Part shown: positions 33,096 to 42,900 of the stretch, piece after piece
Position numbering within the stretch: the stretch's first letter is position 1
Layout: the number at the start of each line of letters is the position of its first letter
NCBI GenBank assembly: GCA_030430565.1
Contig: JAUIKS010000022.1
Location: 1 to 64,000, forward strand
Length of the DNA stretch: 64,000 bases
DNA from: Polyangia bacterium
GTDB lineage: Bacteria; Myxococcota_A; Polyangia; Nannocystales; Nannocystaceae
Direction: 5' to 3'
Notes under the pieces: model-generated
The model's input: the letters and a program-made list of their open reading frames with translations, nothing else
Database searches by the model: none
Told to the model about the DNA's origin: nothing
Made by a program: the position numbers and the translations under genes

Positions 33096-33932
33096 TCAGC
33101 GCTTCGCGCAGATCAAGATGCCCGCGCCGTAGCTCTCGATCGTGTCGAAGACGCGCGCACGACTCAGCGGGGTGATGAAGTCGATCGCGTAGAAACGATC
33201 GTAGTCGAGCTCGTCAGCGGGCGGCAGAACTGCACCGCCGGCCTTCTCGATCGTGAAGCCGGCCTGCTCGGCGAGCGTCCAGCTCAGCGACAGCGGACGC
33301 ATCACGTCCTCTTCAAAGTTGTGCTTCTTCCACTCGGCGATCTCGGCCTCGTTCTTGAAGTCGTTACGCCGGTTGTTCTCGCCGCGGATGTGGATCATCT
33401 CGGCGAAGGACTTCCAGCTCGGCGTTGTCGGGTCCGGGCTCGAGCTCTTCTCGCACAGGACGAAGCAGCCGCCGGGCTTGAGGATCCGGTGCAGGCGCCT
33501 GAGCAGCGCGACGAACTCGTCGTCTTCGAAGATGTGGTCGAGCGTCAGCGAGGAGAGGATCACGTCGACGCTCTCGGGCGGGATGCCGGCGAGGGTCTCG
33601 GGCTCGAGGAACGAGCCGGTGCGGACCTGGACCCCGTCGGGGATCGTCTCGGCCTCGCCGACCTTGCGCCGCGCGACCTCGAGGATCGCGGCGCTGTGAT
33701 CGACCAGCGTCAGCTGACCGATGTTGATCTTTTTACTGACGGTGACGCAGTGGTTCGCGGTGCCGCAGCCGATGTCGAGCACCTCGAGATCGGTTCGGCC
33801 GGCGAAACGCTGGCCGAGGTGTTCGGCGATGAAGCCCAGCGCGGGCCAGTAGAACGGGATGTTCTTGCCGATGTAGACATCGTACTTATGCGCCACGCGG
33901 GCCTTGGTGTAGTACTGCTCTTCGACGGGCAT
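33096..33932 (-). CDS. SAM-dependent methyltransferase of the phosphonopeptide cluster
   Basis: A 278-aa class I methyltransferase, ATG 33932, nine bases after the NRPS stop. Motif I is EVLDIGCGTANH at about 50-61. LTLVDHSAAIL marks strand 2. VDVILSSLTLDHIF and LHRILKPGGCFVLCEKS give motifs II and III. The N-terminus HKYDVYIGKNIPFYWPAL and the helical insert (about 165-210) are like tRNA-cmo5U or small-molecule methyltransferases. It probably methylates the peptide, the phosphonate oxygen or an amino group during or after assembly. The site cannot be predicted from sequence. O-methylation of a phosphonate is known for some natural products. Confidence 0.88.
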   Translation of the reverse strand: MPVEEQYYTKARVAHKYDVYIGKNIPFYWPALGFIAEHLGQRFAGRTDLEVLDIGCGTANHCVTVSKKINIGQLTLVDHSAAILEVARRKVGEAETIPDGVQVRTGSFLEPETLAGIPPESVDVILSSLTLDHIFEDDEFVALLRRLHRILKPGGCFVLCEKSSSPDPTTPSWKSFAEMIHIRGENNRRNDFKNEAEIAEWKKHNFEEDVMRPLSLSWTLAEQAGFTIEKAGGAVLPPADELDYDRFYAIDFITPLSRARVFDTIESYGAGILICAKR

Positions 33933-33941
33933 GAGTGACTC

Positions 33942-36900
33942 CTAGGATCGTTCGAGACGGTCGGCGGGTTGGGTTGAGGCGGCCTTGACCGCGGTGGAGC
34001 GAACGCGCAGCGCGTCGACGATGCGCTGCACGATCGCGGCGTTGTGGGTGACGTGGGGCTCCTCGAGCATCGCGTAGTGCGTGCCCGCCCCTTGGTGAAC
34101 AATGAGGCGACCGCGGGTGAAGCGACGCCACTTCTCGGCAATTCGTTTCGTGCGTTCGCCGGTTGGCTCGTGGCGGTCCCCCTCGGCGACGATGAGGTGG
34201 ATGTCGGCGTCGACCTGGCCGCGCTCAACATGCCCAAACCAGTAGCGCAGGATCGCGTGCAGCTTCGGCGTCAGCACCTCACGCACTTCGTCGACCGCAG
34301 CCGCGACGGTGTCGAGCAGCTCCTCGGCGCGCTCGTGTACACGAGCCTCCAGCCCGGGGCCGCGGTGCGCCTCTTGCTCGCGTACGCTGGCGTCGACGAT
34401 GATCAGCGCCGCGAGCTGGTCGGGCGGCAGGCGCGTCGCCAGGTGAAACGCCATATTCCCCCCGGCCGAGTAGCCCATCAGCACGCACGGGGAGTCGCGG
34501 ACGAGCCCGGAGAGGCGATCGTCGACGAAGGGGTCGTCCTCGTCCTTCAGCTCGAAGCCCTCGCAGGCGATGTCGTCAAGGTGTCGCGCGATGGCCTGAA
34601 AGACCGAGGCGTAGCCGAAGATCGACGGGAGAACATACAGCGTCGGTCCTCGGCCCTCGCGGAGCACCATCCGCGCCACGGAGCGACGACGCACCTGGGT
34701 CGCGGCTGCGGCGAGCTCGCGTACCCGCGCTAATTCGAAGACCCGCGCGATCGGGAGTTCGAGTTCGAGCTCCGTACGCATCCTCGCTACCAAGCGGATC
34801 GCCATCAGCGAGTCCAGGCCGCGCTCGAACAAATCGTCGCAGACGCCGATATCGGCGCTGTCGAGAATTCCGGAGACGAGCGCGAGGATACGCGCTTCTA
34901 GCGGGCTCGCTGGCGTCGTCGCAGTCTCGGCGCCGCGCCTACGCTCCCGCTTCAGGCCGCGCAACGCCGCGCGATCGACCTTGCCGTTCGCGGTGTAGGG
35001 CATGCGGTCGAGACGAATGATTCGACTCGGTATCATGTATTTCGGCAGCGCGGCGGCGACGTGCGCCCGAAGGTCTTCAGCCGTCACGGAGGGCTCCGCC
35101 GCGACGAAGGCGACCAAGCCCTTCTCCGCGCCGCCTCCCTCGGTCAGCACCACCGCCCGGCGTACGCCGACGTAGCGCGAGAGCGCAGCCTCGATCTCCG
35201 CGGGCTCGACGCGATGCCCCCGGATCTTGACCTGCTCGTCGAGTCGACCGAGGAAGTCGAGCGTGCCGTCAGCTCGGTAGCACGCCAGGTCACCAGTCCG
35301 GTACATCCGACCGCCGGGGGGCCCGAGGGGGTCGGGGATGAAGCGCCCGGCCGTGGCTGCGGGCGCGCCGATATAGCCGCGGGCGAGACCCGCGCCCGCG
35401 ATACACAACTCTCCTGGGACGTCCACCGGCAGGAGGCGCAGGTCCTGGTCGACGATGTAGATTCGGGCGTCGGGCAGCGGCCTCCCAATCGGCAGCCGAG
35501 CGCCCAGCTCGTCCCCGCGACGCACCGTGAACGCGGTCTTTATCACGGTGCACTCGGTCGGCGCGTAGACGTTACTCAGCGTGCCGCGCATGACGGGCGC
35601 GAGCGCAGCCACGTGACTGGCCGAGAGGACATCCCCTCCCGTGACGAGCTGGGGCACCGCGGCCATGAAGTCAGGCGCCTCGGTGATTGCGAGATGCATG
35701 AGCCCAGTGGGCATGAAGATGTTCGTAATTCCGCGAGACGCAACCATTCGCCGAAGCTCAGTCAGCGACGGCACCCTCGGCGCGTGCATCACCAGCCGGG
35801 CACCGCTCGTGAGCGCGGGCCAGACATCGAGCATCGAGCCGTCGAAGGTCAGCGGTACGATCTGGAGAAACGCGCGATCCGGGCCCGTGTTGATAAACTC
35901 GGCGCTGCGCACGAGCTCGACCACATTGCGATGGGTGACCGCGACGCCCTTGGGCCGGCCCGTTGAGCCCGAGGTGTAGATGATGTAGGCGAGGTTGTCG
36001 GCGCAAGGGCGGACTCCAGGCGCAGGGCCGACGGGTTCGGCGAACGCCTCCGCGAGGGTCACGACAGGCCGCCCCTGCGCTAGGACCACTGGCGCGGGCG
36101 ACTCGGGCGCAACGATCAGCTCGACGCCGGCGATGTCGAGCACCGTAGCGAGGCGCTTGAGCGGTTGCTGCGCGTCGAGGGGCAGGTACGCTCCACCGGC
36201 GCGCAGGATGCCGAGCGCCCCGACGATGAAGTCAGGTACGCGGTCGGTCACCAGCGCTACAGGTTGGTCGAGGGCGACGCCGCGGGCGACGAGCGCTGCG
36301 GCGAGCTGGCGCGAGCGCGCGTCAAGCTCGGCGTAGGTCAAGGATTGGCAATCGTCACCAGCAGCGGCGCCCTCGACCGCAACCGCGTTGGGTGCGCGCG
36401 CCACCTGGACGTCGATGAGATCGAGCAGCGTCGACTCGGCCGGGGAGAACGCTCGCGAGTCAAACACCTCGGCGAGCAGAAACCGCCGCTCGGAGGCGGG
36501 CAGGATGTCCAACTCCTCGAGCGGTGCATCGGGGTCGGCGCACGCTGCCTCCGCCAGGGCGCCGAGGTGCTCCCACATTCGCTCGATGAAGCCGGCGTCG
36601 TAGTCTGACTCGCGGAACATCAGCTCGCAGTCCAGCCCCGACGGCCGGCCGTGGAAGGCGAGCACGAGCCGATCGAGCGCGTCGCACTCGTCGTGCTCCA
36701 ACACTTCGAAGCTCACGCCGTCGATCGCGGGAGGCTCAGCCTCGCGCGCGTCGAAGACGACGAAGACGTCGAGCAGCGGCGTTCTCCCTGCAACTCGAGG
36801 CACGCCGACCTCCCTCACAACCTGGTCGAAAGGATAGGAGTCGTGGGCATAGGCTCGGGCCAGACGGTCGCGCTCCGCGATTACGGCCGCGGCGAAGCCC

Positions 36901-39900
36901 TCGCGCGGCCGGACCTGGCCTCGGAGCGCCATCGTGTTGACGAAGTGGCCGAGCTGACCGGCGAGCGCCGGTTGCGATCGCCCCGAGCTGAACACGCCGA
37001 CGCTCAGATCGCGCTGGCCGGTGTAGCGGTACAGGAGCGTCCGCACGAGCGCGACAACGACAGCGTGCAAACTCGTGCGACAACGGCGGCCGACTCGTCG
37101 CAGCGCGTCGACCAACGCCGCGGGAAGCGAGCGCCGTAGTTCACGCCCAGAGCCCGCCGCGCGCGTCATGTCGCGACGGCCAGGAAGCTCGACCGGCTCG
37201 GGCGGGTCCGCGAGCGCGTCGATCCAGAACGCCCGGTCCGCCGCGCCGGCCGGGGATTCGAGCCGACGATGTTGCCAATGAGCGTAGTCTCCGTACTGCA
37301 CCTCGAGGGGCGTGAAGTCTGGAATTCGCCCCGCACGGCGCGCCTTGTAGGCCGTCGCCCAGTCCTCAAACAGCACCGCCATCGACCAGCCGTCAGCCAC
37401 GATGTGATGGACCCCGAGCAGCAGCACGTGCTCCTCGGCGCCGAGCGTGAGAAGCTCGCCGCGGTAGGGTGGACCTGCGACGAGATCGATCGGCGCGCGG
37501 AAGACCTCCCGCGCCCGCGCTCGCAGCTCGACCTCGCGCTCCGCGAGCGCCGTGAGCTCAAGCCGCGCCAGCCCGCCCAGCGGGTGCTCGTGAATCCGCT
37601 GCATCAGCCCGTCATCGGCGACGGCGAAGGTCGTGCGCAGGATCTCGTGCCGGAGGACGACATCGACGAAGGCGTCGACGAAGGCCGCAGCGTCGAGCGG
37701 CCCCGAGAGCCTAAACGCGTGACTGATAATGTATGGCGCGCTCGCGTGCTGTTGGTCGTGAAGCCACAGTCCCCGCTGCACCGGCGCGGCCGGGATCACG
37801 TCACGCCTCGCGAGCGCCTCGAGTCTCGGGGCTTCGCCGCCCTGACGACGCCCTCGCAGCAGCGCCGCCAGGGCGCCGATGGTCGGCGCGCCGAACAGAT
37901 CGGCGAGCTGGACGTCGAGGCCAGTCTCAGCCTGGATCCGCCAGGTGAGCTGCATCGCCAGCAGGCTGTAGCCGCCGAGTTCGAAGAAGTCGTCGGTGAC
38001 GCCGACCTCGGGGCGCTCCAGCACGTCGCGCCAGATCTCGACGAGCCGCTCCTCGATCGTATCGCGCGGCGCGACCGAGCCCGCCCGGGCGAGGCCCTCA
38101 CCCGCGTGCACCGGTGGGAGCGCGCGCCGATCGACCTTGCCGTTGGTCGAGAGCGGGAGCGCGGTCATGACCACGTAGCGGCTCGGCACCATGTAGGCCG
38201 GCAGCTCGGCGGCCGCGTGGCGCCGGAGCGCCACCGGCTCGACGCCGTCGGCCTCGACGTACGCCACCAGCTCGGGCTCGTCGCGGACCGTCGCGGCGAC
38301 GACCACCGCGTCGCGCACTTCGTCCGCGCGCATGAGACACTGCTCGATCTCCCGCAGCTCGATCCGCTGCCCCCGGACCTTGACCTGAAAGTCGGCCCGC
38401 CCGAGGAAGTCGAGCTGCCCGTCCGACCGCCAGCGGGCGAGGTCACCGGTTCGGTACATTCGAGCGCCGATTGTCACTACGAAGGGGTCGGGCAGAAATC
38501 GCTCGGCCGTCATCCCCCGCGCGCCGAGATAGCCGCGCGCGAGGCCGACTCCGCCGATGTAGAGTTCGCCGACGGATCCAGGAGGGACCAGCTCGAGGTG
38601 ACGGTCGAGCAGATACACGCGCGTCTCGGCGAGCGGTCGCCCGATCGGCACCGAGCGCAGCGCGGGATCGGGCTGACACCGCCACGAGATGGACGACGGT
38701 CGCTCGGCTGGGCCGAGCTGATTGTGCAGCTCGACGCTCGGGAAGGTCTCGATGAAGCGGGTCATGAGCGGCAGCGAGAGCTTGTCGCCACCGGTGATGA
38801 CCTTGCGGAGCTGCCGACACGGTCCGAGTTCGGCGTTCTCAAACAGCAGCCGCAGGAGCGCGGGGATGAAGCGCGCGATCGTGATCTGCTCGCGCTCGAG
38901 CAGCGCGGCGAGATGACCGAAGTCGCCGAGGCGATCGGGATCGGACATGACCACGGTCGCCCCCGAGAGCAACGGGATAAACAGCTCCCAGATGAAGAGA
39001 TCGAAGCTGAGGTTCCCGTTCTGCAGCACGCGATCGCCAGGCCCGATCCCGTGGGCCCGCTCGGTCCGATCGACCCGCGTGAGCACGGACTCGTGGGTCA
39101 TCAGGATGCCCTTCGGCACCCCCGTAGTGCCCGAGGTGAACATCACGTACGCGAGCTGCGCCGGGTACGTCAGGCGCGCGAGCGGCCGCGCGGCGCAAGC
39201 GTCGACGTCGGCTCGCGCGGCGTTGAGATTGACGACCTCGACGCCAGGCGGCAGTAGCGAGACGTCGGCCCCGTCGGTCAACGCGATCGTCACGCTCGCT
39301 AGATCGAGCATTCGGCGAACCCGGAGCGGAGGCTGGTTCGGCTCAATCGGCACGAACACCGCGCCCAGCTCGAGCAGCGCGAAGATCGTCTCGACCGCTG
39401 CGGGGCCGCGGTGCATATAGACGGCGACCCGCTGCTCCGTCGCGCCCACGCGCGGCGCGAGGTAGCGGGCGAGACGGCGCGCACGGGTCAACAGCGCGCA
39501 ATAGCTGGTCGCTTCGCCGCGGAAGATGAGCGCCGGGGCGTTCGGCCGCACCGCCGCGAAGCGAGCGAAGCGCCCGTGGATATGCCCCGCGTGCGGCCGC
39601 GTGGGCGTGGCGCCGTTCCAATCGACGAGTAACCGATCACGCTCCGCGCCGGCGAGCAGGTCGAGCTCCAAGGCGCGCCGGCTAGGGTCTTCGAGCATCG
39701 CGTCCAGCGTGCGCTGAAGGTACGACGCGATACGATCCACGGTGCCGGCCGCGAACAGCTCGGTGCTGTACTCGATCTGTCCAGAGAGCCCTTCTGGCGT
39801 TCGCTCGAAGCGAACGATCAGATCGAACTTGACCGTGTCGGTATGCACCGGCAAGAGGTGCATCGTCGCGTCACCGAGTTCGGCGCCAGTGAACGGGGCA

Positions 39901-42900
39901 TCCTCGAAGACGAGCATCACCTGGAACACCGGCGTAGTCGTCGGGTCGCGCGCTACGCCGAGGGCCTCGACAACTCGATCAAAGGGCACCCCCTGTCGCG
40001 CGTAGGCGGCCAGCGTCACCTCGCGTACGCGCGACAGCAACTCGTCGACCGAGGGCGCGCCCGAGAGCTCGACGCGCAGCGCGAGCGTGTTCACAAATAG
40101 GCCGACGATCGACTGCAGCTCGGGCCGCGCGCGGTTGGCCACAGGGCTCCCGATGACCACTTCGTCTTGACCAGTGAGGCGCGCGAGCACCACCGCGAAG
40201 GCCGTCAGCGCGATCATGTACGGCGTGACGGACCGCGAGCGCGCGAGCGCGTCGAGCTCGTCGAGCGCGCCCGGTCGCCAGCGCATCGGGCGAACGGCCC
40301 CTCGACTCGTCCGCCGCTCCGAGCGAGCGTGGTCCGTAGGTAGCGCGAGCGTCGGCGCGCCACTCAATTCGCCCCGCCACCACTCGAGGTCGCGCGCGAA
40401 CTCTGTGGTCGCTAGCTGCTCGGCTTCCCAAAGCGCGTAGTCGAGGTAGCGGACGGTGGAGGACGACGAAGGCGATGCTCGTCCAGCGAGCGCGTCGGCG
40501 TAGCAGCGCGCGAGATCACCGACGAGGAGCTCGAGCGAACCGCCGTCGATGATGAGGTGGTGCGCTGTGAGCAGCAGGACGTGGTCCTCTGGTGCGAGCC
40601 TCCACAGGACCACCCGCCAAAGCGGTCCGCCGTCGAATTCAAACGGTCGCGCGGCCTCGGCGCTAAGCCGCTCATCCAGCAGCGCGGCGTCCAGCGACTC
40701 GCTAACGAGTTCAATGGTCGCCGCTGCCTCGACGCGTTGAACGAGCTCGTCGACTACACGAAGCCGCGTCCGCAGCGTGTCGTGTCGCTGCTGCAATCGA
40801 GTCAGCGCGACCGAGAGCGCGCGCGGATCGAGCGGTCCGAAGACACGCAGCGGCAGCGGCACGTTGTACTCCGGTGTCCCCGGGTTGAGCTGCTCCAGGA
40901 ACCACAGCCGGGCCTGAGCGGCGGAGAGCGGACCCTCGTCGACGTCACGTCGTCGGATCGTCTGCCCACGCTGGCTCGCTGACTCGATCCACCGGGCCTG
41001 CGCGGCGACCGTACGAAGCTCGAACAGCGTCGGCAACGGCACCTCGACGTCGAACCGGCGGGCGAGCAGGGACGCGAGCCGCGCGACCCGCAGCGAGTGA
41101 CCGCCGAGTTCGAAAAAATCCTGCTCGACGCCGACTGCCCCCTCCTCCCCCAGCACCTCGCGCCACAGCGCGATGACGACCCCCTCGGTGGACGTCGTCG
41201 GCGCCTTGTCCCGATCCTCCCCAGCGCGAGCCGCGGGCGGCGAAGGAAGCGCCGCGCGATCGACTTTGCCGTTGGCGGTCATCGGTACGGCGTCGAGCCA
41301 GACAAACGCCGACGGGATCATCTGCCGAGGCAGCGATCGTGCGGCGTGGGCGCGTAGCTCCGCGACCCCAACAGGCTGTCCTACAAGCCATCCTACGAGA
41401 CGCGGGTCGTGCCCTGGCGTTCGGTGAAGACCCACCACGCAGGCGCGGACGGAGGGGTGACGAGACAATGCGCGCTCAACCTCGCCTGGCTCGATCCGAA
41501 CGCCGCGCAGCTTGATCTGGTGATCGAGGCGCCCGAGGTACTCGAGCTCACCACCCGCGCGCCACCTCGCGCGGTCTCCGGTCCGGTACATACGCGCGCC
41601 CGGTGGTCCATAGGGATCGGGCACGAAACGCGCGGCGGTCAGCGCGGGAAGGCCGAGGTAGCCCCGCGCGAGGCCGACGCCCGCCAGGTGGAGCTCCCCG
41701 GCGACGCCGATGGGGGCGCGCGCGATGCTGTCCGTCAAAACATGTGCTTGTGTTCCGTCGATCGGTTGACCGATGCGCGCCGGCGCGCCGGCGCGCCGTC
41801 GGGTCCAGGTTGAGTAGGTCGTGTCTTCCGTCGGGCCGTATAGGTCCCGAACGAGCTCTACCTGCGGGAACGTTTCGAAGATGTCGTCAACGAGCGCGCG
41901 GCTCAGCGACTCGCCGGCGAGGTTAAGCGCGCGGACGCTTGGCGGCAGCCCACGGCTCTCGACCAACCAGCGCATCGCCGAGGGCACGGTCGACAGCAGC
42001 CGGGCGCGGGCGTCGAGCCCCTCGATCCGGAAGACGTCGGGCATCAAGTACACCGTGCCCCCCCACGCCAGCGGACCGAAGATCTCGAAGATCGAGACGT
42101 CAAAGCTGAAGCTCGTCGTCGCAATGACGCCCGCGAGCAGCTCCCGATCGAAGACGCGGCCGACCCAGCTCAGGAACGCGGTCGCGCTCTCGTGGGTCAG
42201 CGCGACCCCCTTAGGCTCGCCGGTCGAGCCCGAGGTGAAGACGAGGTACGCGAGCTGGCCAGGCGCGACCTCGGCGGGCACGATCGGCGCGTAGGGTGAG
42301 TCCCGCAGCGTGTCGGGGTCGAGCACTGGACTCCCCAGCCCGTCAAACACAGCGCCTGCTCGGCTCAGGATGAGCGTTGGCGCGGCGCGGGCGCAGATCG
42401 CCTGGAGGCGCGCGTCGGGGTAGCTCGGATCGAGCGCCACGAACGCGCCCCCCGCCATGAGCACGGCGAGCATGGCGACGACGATGTCCGGCGACCGCTC
42501 GAGATGCAGCCCAACCCGATCCTCCGCCCCGACGCCGAGCGCCACGAGCTGCGCGGAGAGCCGGGCGCTCGCTACCCTGAGTGCTCTGTACGACAGGCGC
42601 TGCTCACCGCAGACGATCGCCGGATTCTCTGGTGAACGCGCCGCCTGATGAAGCACGAGCTGGTGCACACCGCCGGTGACGGGTGGGGGCGTCAACGCGG
42701 CCCCCGTCGACCACGCGCGAATCGCCGCGGCCTCGCTCTCGGTGAGCAGCTCGAGCTCATCGAGCGCGGTATCCCCGGATCCCACGAGTTGCCGGAGCGC
42801 CTGCTGAAGATGTCCCACGATGCGCTCGGCAGCCTCGCGCTCCAGCAGATCGACGCAGTACTCGAGGTAGCCGCGATAACCGTCGACTTGGCGCTCGAGG

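Noticed and set aside
37269..39257. Long open plus-strand frame inside the NRPS gene
   Set aside because: It is antisense to the NRPS, whose ordered catalytic motifs fix the minus strand. The protein is Arg/Glu/His-rich with no motif, the usual GC-rich shadow.
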